Positions 32,401-43,333 of a DNA stretch of 64,000 bases are shown in pieces (within the stretch, counting starts at the first letter, position 1; each line of letters starts with the position of its first letter). The notes beneath the pieces are model-generated. The model had not been told where the DNA came from and searched no databases. It saw only the letters and a program-made list of their open reading frames with translations. Source of the stretch: Angiostrongylus vasorum (lineage: Eukaryota > Nematoda > Chromadorea > Rhabditida > Metastrongylidae). Position numbers and translations under genes: made by a program. Location: the NCBI GenBank assembly GCA_018806985.1, contig JADANN010000375.1, positions 1,736,001 to 1,800,000 of the forward strand, read 5' to 3'.

Positions 32401-32879
32401 ATCACTTCAGATCCACCAAAGATCGGTGACTTCCCGATTTGAAAGCTGAGAAAAGCTTGATATGCTTACCACGGCTACCTCGCAGATTGAGGAAGTAAGC
32501 ATCTCCCTAATAAGCGACGTCCCAGCGAAGTAAAAAATTGTGCTTAAGCTTGTAGCATTCTGATATGATCACATGGCTATCTCACATTACTTGTATTAGC
32601 TTACTTTCTAAAGTGTAATGGTCTCTAAGACAGTTCCTATTTGTTGTACCTTGGATTGTTGGAACAGTTTCAGAATTATAAGGGTAAAAAATTGGAATCG
32701 TCTGAATGTTGTAATCCAATTCAAGTCAAAAAATCAACCACTTCGACTTAATTTCTTAGGTTTCAAAGAGTTCATTTCAATTCTGGATGAGAGAAGAACC
32801 GCAAGAAATCCGAATTGAAGTCATTCTGATTGCTGTTGGCAGCTTTCGGTAGAAAAAGAGCTGAGAGAAACGCAGAGCA
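32401..32879. other. Anonymous DNA at the copy breakpoint
   Basis: Homology with the right copy holds to about 32678 (AAGGGTAAAAAATTG) and is then lost until 33598. Confidence 0.5.
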
Positions 32880-33015
32880 AAGGCACCCGTGGTGCAGCGT
32901 GTAATGCGTTAGTCCTCGGAAAGTTTGAGAATATCTGAGCATCGTTTTGGTTGTAATTCACATCATACCCTGCCGTGAAAAGAATTATAGTAGCCAAAAA
33001 ATAAAAGGTTAACAT
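32880..33015 (+). mobile_element. SINE-B
   Basis: A-like CCCGTGGTGCAGCGTGTAAT and the 3' half CATACCCTGCCGTGAAAAGA, ending in AATAAAAGGTTAAC. The B-box segment is deleted. It lies in the segment unique to the left duplication copy. Confidence 0.65.
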
Positions 33016-33370
33016 TGAATTCATTTTGTTTACTGATTTTTTTGTGAAGCCACTTCGATCGATGCCAGCTGACCATCACTTCAGACGTTTTTATTTCGGC
33101 TGTTGGCATCTTACTAACGATAACCTACGTCATCTTCAGTTTTGTATAGAATTAGTCGTCTTGACCAGGGTTTCATCGATTGCCGCTGAGGGAAGACGAA
33201 GACGTGGAGTGGTTATCCGAACAAACGTTTGCTAACAACCTTGGTGTCGAATTATGAACGAAATGGAGTACTTTTGAAAGCAACAGTCATTTAACCTCGG
33301 TAGTGAAATAAGCAACATCTGTTTAAACTGTTGACCTTACACGAGGTTTATACAGACTTGTATTCGGCTA

Positions 33371-33404
33371 ACGTTTCGACGGCTTCTTCTTCGTCTTCCT
33401 CATT
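33371..33404 (-). ncRNA. Hammerhead-like core, PLE-3 reverse
   Basis: Minus strand: (A)TGAGGA, A, helix II GACG/CGTC around a 10-base loop, GAAAC, GTT. The first C of the CTGANGA box is replaced by A, so activity is unlikely. Confidence 0.35.
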
Positions 33405-33504
33405 CGTGCGGTGTTCCACTGCTGAAGATCCGTCTCGATAAGAAGACGAAGACGGAACACCGAGAAGAAGAACATTCGTGGGCCACCCACTCGGATCGTC
33501 GGCG

Positions 33505-33532
33505 CTGACGATGACGAAAACGTCGAAACGTT
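33505..33532 (+). ncRNA. Hammerhead-like core, PLE-3 forward
   Basis: CTGACGA (33505-33511), one T, helix II GACG/CGTC (33513-33516 with 33521-33524) around AAAA, GAAAC (33525-33529), GTT (33530-33532). Compared with PLE-1 the helix II pair G-C has become A-T on both sides, a compensatory change. Confidence 0.45.
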
Positions 33533-33724
33533 GTCCGAATAAACGTCTGCATCATCTTTGTGTGAGCTCAACAATTTAAACCAATGTTGTAGTCAGGTAC
33601 TTGTGATTTCAACTCATCGCAAAATAGGAACTTAAAAGTGACTTGCAAGAAGTTCCGTGTATGGGTGAAGAAGCTTCTTGCCGTAGAAGTCGATCGATTA
33701 TGCGACTCAATGCTGCCGCTTGGG

Positions 33725-34519
33725 AAATAGACGATGATTCTCTTCATTCCTACCTTTTTTCTCGATTTTTTATTAGAATCTTTTTCTACTATTTTCTTTT
33801 TCATTCAATTTTCTTTCATACGTCGTTGAGACGACGTAGTGACGGCAATCGAGACTCCGGAATAGCTCGTATTTTTGCTGGCGTCTCAAGTCCGTCGTCG
33901 CATTCTGGACATTTGCTAAATAACAATATTGTAAAGCTATTGAACGTGCCAATTTTAGATTCACGAAAGACTGTAGATTCATCGGGAAGTGGTCCTGAGA
34001 TCGCCTTAAATTTCGTAACTCATTACTCGTTGGTCATTCTGGCCACCGTACTTGTCGGTTTGATCCGAGAAATCGCACTAAAATCTGCGTTTTCTTAGAT
34101 GCTATCTATTGATTCCTACTTGTATATTTTCTTAGAATCTAATTCATTCATCTCTTTCTCCACTCGCAGTGTTCTTCTTTGTTTCATAGTTCTTTTGCTT
34201 TCCGTTTCCTCTTTGGGCCACTTTTTTTCCCGGAATACCGCAAGGTACCTTGAAACTCGTTTATTTTTGTGCTGAAAATTGAAATTTTTAATTATTTCAC
34301 TTATTATTTCTGTTCCTCTCGTATATTTTCATCTTAAAAGCACACAATTTACTTTGTTACTTATGGACAGACGATCCGCCAACTCTTCCATTCGCTTTAA
34401 TTTCCTTTTTCTCGTTGCAGCTGTGACCATGTAGGAAGGCGGGATGGTGGCTGATTTCATCCTAAACTCGACAAGCTGTTTGTTTTACATCCTCACTGAC
34501 ATTCTGAATGCTATTTAAG
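33725..34519. other. Unassigned DNA right of the left duplication
   Basis: A 151-codon frame (33643-34098, +) starts in the duplicated part and crosses a very hydrophobic Phe/Tyr/Ile stretch encoded by T-rich sequence. No domain; probably compositional. Confidence 0.35.
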
Positions 34520-35283
34520 AGATTTTAAGAGATTTAAGCTATTCGGTAACGATAACTTAAATGCCACCGAGTAATCTAAGACGCCAACTAGTTCGTAACC
34601 GCCTATACGACCGTCTATGTGCAACGCAAAATTATATAATTTGCCCCAATAGTAGAGACGGTGACTGCATGAGTTCAGGTACAGTTTATCTGATCTCTTG
34701 TAAAGCGTGCAGGGGACGAATACGTTGGCGAAACGGGTAGACCACTCTGCGTTCGTATAAAAGAACACCTAGTCGGCACACGTAAACCAAATACTCCACT
34801 AGGCACGCATAGGACGCAGAGACATAACGGAGAAGATTTTGAAGTACGGATTACGATCCTAGCGTAGGAATCGAGAACACAAGCGCGCAAAGTTCTCGAG
34901 GCATTTTGGATCAATTCCAAGAATCCGAAAATGAACCGCAGGGAGGAATGCCTCACTATCACGCGTGATATTGGGCAGTATATAAGGCTGTTATTTTGAT
35001 GGGAGGGGCATATTACGCTTTCATGTGAACTCTGTGCGGTTGGTCTCCACGTGAAATATTTAGTGGAAGACTCATAGAAAGCGGTGAGTGTGCAAAGGCT
35101 CTGTGTTCAATGTGATTGAAATTTTGGTTCAGCATTCTCCCTTTTCGGTTATGGAGGGCGTTTGACCGTGTAGATCGCAGTCAACTTGACCATCCCAGGT
35201 TCTGAGGAAGGCGAAATACGCCGAGACGTCAGCTTGTACGTAAATAAAGAAATAAAATAACACCTCATGTTTGCTAAACACAA
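34520..35283 (+). mobile_element. PLE-1 relative, GIY-YIG half only
   Basis: Collinear with 8205-8960. A GIY-YIG region (34615-34965) is split by a one-base insertion in the AGGGGACGAATACGTTGGCG stretch (about 34710-34730), so YIG reads in a different frame from the first motif, and by a TAG near 34863. The 3' part has the hammerhead-like core CTGAGGA...GAGAC-GTC (35202-35230), in which GAAAC has become GAGAC, and ends near TGTTTGCTAAACA. Confidence 0.8.
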
Positions 35284-35285
35284 GC

Positions 35286-35884
35286 AGAAAGAATTATTCA
35301 ATCAATGCCGAGGTTAATAGAAAGTCGGACGTGGGAGCCATTTAAGCGAGTTTTTCTCTGAAATCCTAATGTAGCCGTGGCAATTTCACTCCGAGATCCT
35401 CCTACTGATCTATCAAGTAATTTTTTTAAAATCTGAACAAGACCGCTACCAATTTTCAACGCCGTAGTGATGGTCGATGGGCTTAGTTGAGCCGAGACGT
35501 GGGGTCGGACCTAAAAAACATGAGTGAATACCTTTAACTTCTGCGCTACATGGATCCTCTAAAAAAAGTAGTGTGACTTTTCATCCCTTCAAGCGATAGG
35601 CTTTTTTGTGAGCTATCGTTTCCAATCTTATATTTTCATATGACATCCAGTGAACTTCCATTACTTGTAAAAAAATACGCCTAAGAGTAGTAGGCCGCTT
35701 ATGCAAAAATATGCATAAAACAGTGCCAGAAATAAGAGAAATCTCAGCGCTATATCCTTCTGTTTATGTCATTTACGTTTTGTGGCATGGATTTTCTACG
35801 TATTGGCATCTCACACTTATATTTTTGCCTGTGCTCTGTGCAGATATGTTTCGACCTACATTCGATTGCAACCATCAATTATAA
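35286..35884. other. Flank shared with other PLE ends, then unassigned
   Basis: 35290-35345 (CAATCAATGCCGAGGTTAAT, AGAAAGTCGG) recurs reversed near 51335-51400 next to another PLE 3' end, and weakly near 17350. The remainder is anonymous. Confidence 0.45.
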
Positions 35885-36050
35885 CTTCTATAATGCTGAG
35901 ATATTTGCAAAACTCCGAATAGAAGGTGTCTGCGGTGGGCAACGAACGCGGTATTATCCTTTCGGGGACTAACGCATTCACTACCACACCATACGAGTCC
36001 TTAGTTTCGCCTGTCTCTCAGATAGTTCTATCAATTATCCCGTGGTTTTG
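35885..36050 (-). mobile_element. SINE-B
   Basis: Reverse copy from TAATGCTGAGATATTTGCAA to CGCCTGTCTCTCAGATAGTT, with the B- and A-like segments between. Its 5'-most part is missing. Confidence 0.65.
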
Positions 36051-36745
36051 CAAAGACATAGTATTCCGATTTCGTAGTACGGGCTCTTTTTTGAATGCAT
36101 TCAGTTTGGAGTCGATTTCCACTATCGACTGATCCAGATGTCAGGACAGCTTCTTTATTGTGTATTTTTTTCAAATAAGCACAGTACTTGCCACTATTTG
36201 TATAGCTGTTCTGGACAGCCGAATAGATTGTTCCGCGTTGTTCTAGTCGTACTCGCCATCCCTTCCGTACCATCATCAGTCCCGAAGATATTTTCTCACT
36301 ATCGATTTGTTACAAATCAGTTTCTTCGCGTTAACATTGTCGTGCGACATTCCTTCGTGGTGAATTCAGGTGCCATTTGCTTCAGACTTCAGCACTGATA
36401 AGCTTTCCCCAATCCTTAAGTGTATTTCAGTTTATTCATTCAAAAAATGAAAGTTGATATTGCTAGATATCCGCAAGAAACATTTACTGCTTCCTTGTGT
36501 TTAGGTCGTAATTACACCTCCTTCTGTTTTTGTGCGTTTAAAAAACAATGCGGAATCCTTAGTTTTGCTAAGGTAAGAACGAACTCCCTTGAACGCTGCC
36601 ATTATCACTGGATACTTACTTGCACGCCCTGGCGAGCAGTCTTAATGAGTTGTGCGGGTGCCAGCACATCTTCCATTCGCTTGTTTGCCTCGCTGTCGTC
36701 GTCCATGATTGTGGTTTGATTAGAGTATGGTGGCTGATGCCAGCC
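36051..36745. other. Unassigned DNA
   Basis: Short frames only. The last ~100 bp may still belong to the LINE that follows. Confidence 0.4.
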
Positions 36746-36800
36746 TCCTACTGTGATCTGTTAAACAAGTGCAGCTGCCAATACATCTGATTGAGTTTGG

Positions 36801-37880
36801 TTAAGAATACTTCACCCATCGTGAGCTGGTCGCCGTGTGGGACGCCTGCATGCTTTTGAAGTCCACTCCGCAGTTATTTTTCGTCCACCTTTCGTCTGTT
36901 CTTCTCATTATATGACATACCCAACTGTTTTTCGCCATGGATGTGTCTTCTCCTAGGTCTCGAAGATGAGACAGAGGTCGAAGATAGGGACTTTGCATCC
37001 CGGCTAGAGATTGTGTTCGACGGTTATAATTCATAAAACACCATTCATCCGGCATTGCACGATATTGCGAGCGTGGTTGAAGTATCAACCCACGTCTCTA
37101 GAGCATAATAAAGCGCCAAAAGAGCTGCTAAATCAGAAAAGATGAGAGCGGATTTCCGAGGCCTTTAGTTGACTGGTGTCTGCTTTGAGAGCTCCGAATG
37201 CGTCCCAAGCTGCTCTCCATCTTTTGTTTAATTTGTCTTTCATGTTGTTTTTCATGTCCATTTAACGCGCACGGTATGCGTACAAGTGACCTCTGTAATC
37301 AGAAAAACATCCAGGTTGATCAGATCGCCTTTGCACTATGGGTTTTTCAAATACCGGATCTTCTTAAGATTTTTTCATGGTTCGACGTTTTTTTCCCCCA
37401 CTTCGTTGGGATCATTGATCATCTTCTCTGCTTCTTTGGTACTGCTTGAGAGGACGACGATGTCGTCGACGAAAAGAAGGTTTGATAGAAATTTTCCTTC
37501 AACACGCACTCCTTTGTCATCCCAATCGGGTTTCGTTGTCCAATGCATTGTAGCAGCTAACAACTTTTGCAATTTGACCTCTCCTTCTCAAATCCCTTAT
37601 CGTGTGGGTATAATAAAAGGTCAATGGAAAAGTTGTATTTTCCTAGTGCCGTTCCGATAAACATCAACAGAGCTTTCATGTAGGACGAATCCACTTTTTG
37701 TTCAGGAGCGTTGATAGGATTACATGAGCAGCCCGACAAAATTCAGTGACCCTGTGCATGGTTTGGATGTGATCCATGCAGCAAATTTGTCTACTAATCG
37801 TGCTCAATTTACTGGTTGCGCTTCATCCAGTGTCCCTGATATGAGCACAGGACAATCTTCTTAAGAGTTTCTAAAATGAT
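36801..37880 (-). pseudogene. Second-family RTE reverse transcriptase, 3' half
   Basis: A 65-codon segment (37375-37572) has GVRVEGKFLSNLLFVDDIVV, where the active-site box reads FVDD instead of FADD. Further along, an LALYYALETW block (about 37100-37135) and a HIMRRTDERWTKNN block (about 36880-36925) follow in other frames. Many frameshifts; not functional. Confidence 0.75.
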
Positions 37881-37881
37881 A

Positions 37882-38132
37882 AAAGCGTTGATCAATCCCT
37901 TAGCGAGGCGCCATGCATTCGGCATGACTAAGCATCGTTTGGAGGTGATTGATTGCATGTTTGGCCTTTACAATGATTAGCGGTGACCTACTGATGTATC
38001 GAGTCAGTGCTGGTGTCATTCTAGACAAGTTTGATACCAATTTGCCGACCCCGGAGGGATGGAGAGCTTGATGAGCTACGGGACAGGAATCGATCTCTTG
38101 TGTACGTTGCAGGGTGCCTCCGACCACTGCGC
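37882..38132 (-). mobile_element. SINE-C nested in the LINE
   Basis: Reverse copy from GCGTTGATCAATCCCTTAGC to ACTGCGCCACACCCG. LINE protein blocks resume on both sides, so it inserted after the LINE was in place. Confidence 0.75.
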
Positions 38133-38789
38133 CACACCCGTAATGGAAGGGCTTGTACAGTACACTAAATAAGCATGTACGGCGATAGTTAGAAAGAAGG
38201 TTTCGTTCACCTTTCTCGGAAAGGATAGCCGTAGGCGACGACGTGCACTAGTCAGGGATTTCTTTCCTTTTGAAGGTAGGATATCACATGGATTGCGTGG
38301 AGTACATGTAATTTGTGGCTTCCAACACTAAGGAGGTTGCGGTTATATTATCGAGTGCTGGAACTGTGCCTTTTTTCAGGTTTTTCATCACAACATGAAA
38401 ATTAAACAGAAAATTTCGTTTGGTTTTTTCTACAGCAGGGATTTCAGGGTGTGGGATGCGGATTGTGGTGCGGAAAGGGTTGATCGTAGAATTTTTTCGT
38501 TGTTAATTCTATATTACCAGGGAAATTTTCAGTGATCCCATCTTCATTCATAAGGGTGACAAATTAGCATCTTTCATAAGTTTTCACGGCACTTCTTCAG
38601 AATGCTTCTTTTTGTGCTGCTTATAGCTTTTCTTCTGCACGTACCGAAGAACATCTTTCTGTGAAGTTCTTCTGCAATTAGCATCTGTTACTAGCCGTGT
38701 TAAGCGTGTAGCAGTGATATCAAGCTTCGCTTTCTTCTCTTCTCAAGCAACTCCTTGGTGGTAAGGGAGATGTAGTAAGATCTTTTTGC

Positions 38790-39200
38790 TTAAGGAACTG
38801 TGGCAAATTCGGCGCAACTTCTACGTTCTTCGACATGTTGCTCGCCGTCTGCGGTTGGGTCTTTCTTAACTCTTAGGGGTGAATCGAATCGTCGCGCGAA
38901 GATTATGATGATCGAATCCAATACAGAATAATGGAACCACCGATGTGTCAAGTAGGTACCATCTTCTGTTTGCCAGAATATGGTCGACATGCGCACGTGT
39001 TTAACCATTAGGCGACTCCCTTGTGCAGTGACGAATGTTTTCTTTTGCGAAGTGAATTTCCATGGAAGAGGTGGGACGCGGACAGAATTCATACAAGTCG
39101 ATTGCCATTCTTATTTTTGTAAAGTAAGGAATAATCTTCATGGCGTGTGCTATGTGAAAACGTGTCGTGTTAAATGGAGATGTGCAAATATTTTTCACAC
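38790..39200 (-). pseudogene. Second-family RTE endonuclease, C-terminal part
   Basis: One frame gives TRESPNG, a stop, then TRAHVDHILANRRWYLLD, TSVVPLFCIGFDHHNLRA. This is the RTE endonuclease end: the VDHI motif is kept but the final SDH reads FDH. At least two stops (near 38990 and 38870) interrupt it. Confidence 0.7.
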
Positions 39201-39250
39201 GTACTCTAACGCAGCCCCATTAGCTCCTGTGAAATCTCCTCGAGAATTAA

Positions 39251-39894
39251 AAATAGAAAACATCCAATAAGATCTTTCATGGTTTTCATAAATAGAAACG
39301 ACCAAAGACTACTCGACTAACAACATATTAAAGTAATTTTCGAATAGACAGATTTCTGACGATAAAAAACGATATATTCTTCACTCATAACAACTCTCAA
39401 TCTCACTAATAGCGGCAGAATCGTAACCGATTCGTTGTGATTGTCACAAGGTCAAGCGATACCTAAATGATTGAGCAGCTAAGGTTAACACGAAAGTCTA
39501 CATCACTCTGCAATTCCCAACTACGTTGCCCACTTCAAGTTATTTTAAAAGTTTCGGAACGCGTCCATTCACAATATTTTTGAGAACTCACAGCGCCTCG
39601 AAAGGGTAGTTCCCACCTCATTCTGCTGCTCTCTACACAGAATGAGAGCATAATAAAAACTATTGCAAACGAATGATAATACCAAAGAAACAAGAAGTTG
39701 TTATCTAATAATTCTGACATACAAGACGAATACGCAGTTTCAACGGCAATCGAATTGGTGTGCAAACTAGATTTCAGCAATTACTCATAATGTTATGATT
39801 CCAATTCTTTACTAGTTTTCATCGTCCCGTCTGTCTCAAAACTACATGAAACCTTAGCATTGGTGTCACGATTTTGCAATTCTAAGGGCAGTGG
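39251..39894. other. Unassigned DNA
   Basis: No recognised element. Confidence 0.4.
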
Positions 39895-40190
39895 ATAGAG
39901 CAATGGTATAGAGCGAATCATTACGTGCAAGACTCTGGTTCGGTTCCGCCCTGAGCCGAACAAGCCTCCAGTTCATCCGCGGTCGAGGAAGTGGACCCAG
40001 TCTTGTCTAGAAAAGCTTTCGCCGATCTACAAATGCCAGCGCTTGCCATTGGAAACGAAGTGTAACGCCTTAGCAGAGTTGTACCAGTATCTCATGGGAA
40101 GCTTACTCCACCAGCATTCAACGACGTTCATAGCAAAACTGAAATCCTGAGCAGCAGCTGAACCTTCTTGCAAAGACAAAGAACTTCGTT
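39895..40190 (+). mobile_element. SINE-D with well-kept tRNA head
   Basis: Head GCAGTGGATAGAGCAATGG, then CTCTGGTTCGGTTCCGCCC, a clear A-box/B-box pair about 45 bp apart. Body TCGAGGAAGTGGACCC, AGTCTTGTCTAG, tail ATCCTGAGCAGCAGCTGAAC. No complete cloverleaf, so not called as a tRNA gene. Confidence 0.65.
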
Positions 40191-40861
40191 AATTCTAGAT
40201 CCTAGCCAACGAGTTGATTGAAGGAATTCTGGGATCGTCGCAATATTTAACCTCGATCCAACTGAAATTTGCGTGATAATTCAGTTCAGTTTACACTGAT
40301 TGAATGACCATGCCTCAGAAAACAATGGTTCTAGTGGAGATACCACAATACTAACAATTTTTGGAAATCTAGACGTTTCGCCTTAACGTTTCCTGCTTGT
40401 TTCTTCATTTCATACATTCGATTCCCTCCACTCCAGTGGTCATCTATGGAGATGGTGAGATTTCTGTCTTGGTTTTTTAGACCTTACTGTCTTCTTTTTT
40501 CTAAGTGGTAGTTCAACTTGATTTCACTTACAGTTCCAGGATAGTAGTGCTAGCCCGTCAACCGCTTCACCACAGGCAGAGCTACATATCACTAGGTGGG
40601 CCGAAGGACACCTCGTTGCTTCACGGTTAGGATTTTTCCATGACCACCGAGTTTTTTGTGGTTAGTGGGCTTTAAATGGAGTATAAAGAGTTAGCATTAT
40701 GAGTGGAAACTTCATTAAAAACACCTCATTTCAATGATAATCTACCCATTCATAGGCTTTTCAAGACTTCCAACTACAACTGTTTCCTCAGTAGTTTTCC
40801 ATTAGGACACTTGTTCCTTCTTTTCTTTTACATTTCATGATCCACTGAGCTTCACGATCGT
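40191..40861. other. Unassigned DNA
   Basis: Nothing recognised. Confidence 0.4.
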
Positions 40862-41430
40862 CTCGTCCATAAAAAAGTATTCAATGCTCATGGTTGGTTT
40901 GCGATGATTCGCCGTCCATCCTCCCTACACTTTTTGGCAAATTGTTTCGCCAATACCAATTCGCATTTTTGTAGCGGTTTGTTTCAAACTACTTTCGTTT
41001 TGTTCGTGAAGTTCAATGTTTAGTTATCCCCTTTAAAGGAACAAACACACAGTTGGAAACAACATTCCAGCCATCTTCTCGATATCTTCTAGACGCGTGA
41101 CTTCTTCTGAGCAACGACGGCTGCTGCCTCCCGTTTTTAAATGATCGTTGAAACCGGGAATTTTACGAAAAAAACTGGTATCCATTCGCTCTATTAGTGA
41201 TTGTTATCAGCTTATTTTGACTACCAGCCTTCGAGACTCTTAGCTTTTTTCTCGGCTTACTTAGCCTGTCAATGAAAAGATACATGGTATTAGTATAATA
41301 TTGTGGCCCTAAGAGCAACTGTTTTCTACCTTGTTTGCCTAAATATTTAAATTTCTAGTCATTTTTCTTATCTTCCTAATCGAATTTCAATTTCAAAAAA
41401 CTATTGTTAGTATCTCTTTTATCACTTTTT
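40862..41430. repeat. Repeat E, copy 2
   Basis: Uninterrupted counterpart of 18620-19625, showing where repeat A inserted in the other copy. Shared words: AAAAAAGTATT, CTTCTGAGCAACGACGG, CCCGTTTTT, AATTTTACGAA/AATTTTGCGAA. Confidence 0.6.
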
Positions 41431-41458
41431 CCAACAATTATCGGACTGATATGGTGCA

Positions 41459-41560
41459 GTGGCGCGTGTGGCGCAGTGGTCGAAGGCGCTCTGCAATACA
41501 CATGTGGAATCAACCCCGGCGTATCGCTGTCAATTTGGTGACTCAGCTAAGAAGACGTCT
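41459..41560 (+). mobile_element. SINE-C, head only
   Basis: GCGCGTGTGGCGCAGTGGTC, then GGCGCTCTGCAATACACATG and TGGAATCAACCCCGG: the cleanest A/B box pair in the family here. Truncated after ~100 bp. Confidence 0.7.
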
Positions 41561-41911
41561 AAAAATGGTTTACTGCCTTCTCACAAGTTTTTTTATGCCA
41601 TGGAGAGGGTAAATAGGAAGAAATGAGAAGTCAGTCAAAAAGAACTAACCGCAACGATTCAGAGAGATACGGAAGCACATAAATTTGCAGTGTTCGTCTA
41701 GTAATTACTATAAATTGCCATCATAACAGTTATATTTGACAAAATGGCAGAATGGAAACCAAAAAAATGGTAGCCGAAGGAATTTGTTTGAAAAAAGCGA
41801 AGGCTTATTCTCGAAGAAAATTCGATTATGCAATTTGTACCATGTGTGCACAAAACGTACTTCGAAGTTCTTCTTATCACCCTGTAAAGAATGCTGATCG
41901 AAATGATTAGG
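41561..41911. other. Unassigned DNA
   Basis: No feature recognised. Confidence 0.4.
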
Positions 41912-42034
41912 GGGCGTGACTAGCGCAGTGGTTAAAGATGCTTTATAAAACACATGTAATCATTTGTTCCATCCTGCCCCACGGGTTACCATGCGTTGAG
42001 TCCTGCCTGGAAGGATAGCAGCATTCAGTCGGTA
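41912..42034 (+). mobile_element. SINE-C, cut by LINE 3
   Basis: Head GCGTGACTAGCGCAGTGGTT to GATAGCAGCATTCAGTCGGTA, where LINE sequence begins abruptly at 42035. Confidence 0.65.
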
Positions 42035-43333
42035 CCTGAAGAACCTTCCGCCAGTCCTCGTAAACACACTGGCTCGACTCTTCACACGTTACCTGTCTGA
42101 ATGCAAGGTCCCTACTCAGTGGAAGATCAGCAAGACCGTGTTATTGTTCAAGAAGGGTAACCTACACGATACCGGTAACTATAGCCCAATCTGCTTGCTG
42201 TCTGTCGTCTACAAACTTTTCACTCAAGTCATCCTAAACAGGATTGACAGAACACTGGACGAAGGGCAGCCACGTGAGCAAGCGGTATTCCGGAAAGGAT
42301 TTAGCATGTTAGACCACATACACACGATAACAAGGGTCATTGAAGTCGTGAGGGTACAAAAGACCGCCCTGTCGCACTTTCATTAATTTAGAGAAGCCGT
42401 TTGATTCAATTGATATAGAAGCAGTCATGGAAGCCCTTGATAAGCAAGGAGTTCCTACTCAGTACATAGACATTCTTCGTGAGCTGTACAAAAAATTTCA
42501 CAACCAGGATGTCACCATTCTACAACGATATTAACATTAAGGTCAAAAGAGGAGTTAGGCAATGCGATACCATCTCGCCAAAATTATTCACCGACACCCT
42601 CCAGAACGTCATGCGAACATTGGAACGGGATAATATGGGAGTGAAAATCCGATGGTCCGCAGTTACATCATCTTCGCTTTGCTGATGATAACGTCCGTAT
42701 AACCCCAAACATTAGCCAAGCGAACGTATGCTTGCCGACTTTGACAAAGCCTGTGGAAAGATTGGTCTTCGACTAAATCTCACAAAAACGATGTTCATGA
42801 AGCACGGATTAGTTTCGTATGCCCTATTCACGCTCAACGGAACGAATATCTCTGAATGCTCCAGATACGTCTATCTAGGTCGGGAAATCAATACGATGAA
42901 CGACATAGCTCCAGAGCTGAGCGGAAGGAAACGAGGGAGTTGGGGAGCTTTCAGGAACATCGAGGATGTAGTGAAGAGAACAAGGAACATCCGACTCTGT
43001 GCCCACCTTTTCGACTCAACGGTACTTCTTGCCCTAACATATGCGTCAGAAACTTGGTCGCGCTGTTTAAGCACTATGAAAGGTCAGTCAGCGTTATCGA
43101 ACAATGACGATGCTACAATGCTAGGACTATCCCGTCTCACACAAGTAAGGGATCGGATCCGAAGCTCCGACCTACGTCAATGATCAAAAGTCAGAGATGC
43201 TGTTCTGTACGCCAAACAGTCGAAGATAAGGTAGGCCGGGCACGTAATGCGTATAAATGACGACCGATGGACAAGAGCCGTTAGTGACTGCATTCCTTGG
43301 GATGTCAAACGTACTTCAGAAATACCACCGACC

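Larger units (their letters stand above)
33185..33560. mobile_element. PLE-3 terminal fragments, partly inverted
   Basis: Three related terminal segments: forward 33185-33235 (eroded), reverse 33361-33410, forward 33500-33560. Shared words are CGTCGAAACGTT, CCGAATAAACG (or TATTCGG on the reverse one) and GACGAAGA-rich runs. The reverse and forward segments face each other around a GAAGACGAAGACG-rich spacer, a second example of inverted PLE ends. Confidence 0.5.
25228..33724 (+). repeat. Long direct duplication, left copy
   Basis: Matches 56312-64000 in order and orientation, about 31.1-31.2 kb apart, with identity by eye from roughly 75% (28080-28620) to 97% or more (27240-27560, 29385-30490). 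It contains one repeat A, the PLE foldback, a tandem duplication, a SINE-C and a decayed minus-strand coding region. A ~920-bp segment at 32680-33598 is present only in this copy. The window ends before the right copy does, so the true length is unknown. Confidence 0.85.
36750..39250 (-). mobile_element. RTE LINE, second family, long remnant with nested SINE
   Basis: Minus-strand RTE copy spanning endonuclease (about 38790-39200), linker (38150-38700) and RT (36800-37880), with a SINE-C inserted at 37882-38132. Visible RT-side blocks include an LDNITA segment and SVLYK (about 38160-38420), then CMDHIQT near 37770 after the SINE. The family differs from LINEs 1-3 in sequence but shares RTE architecture. 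The 17675-18620 fragment is its relative. Confidence 0.75.

Noticed and set aside
33643..34098. 151-codon frame with a hydrophobic segment, possible membrane protein
   Set aside because: The hydrophobic run comes from T-rich DNA and there is no domain; the frame starts inside duplicated non-coding sequence.
39895..39970. Candidate tRNA gene with good A and B boxes
   Set aside because: Acceptor and T stems do not close, and the sequence continues into the SINE-D body and tail.
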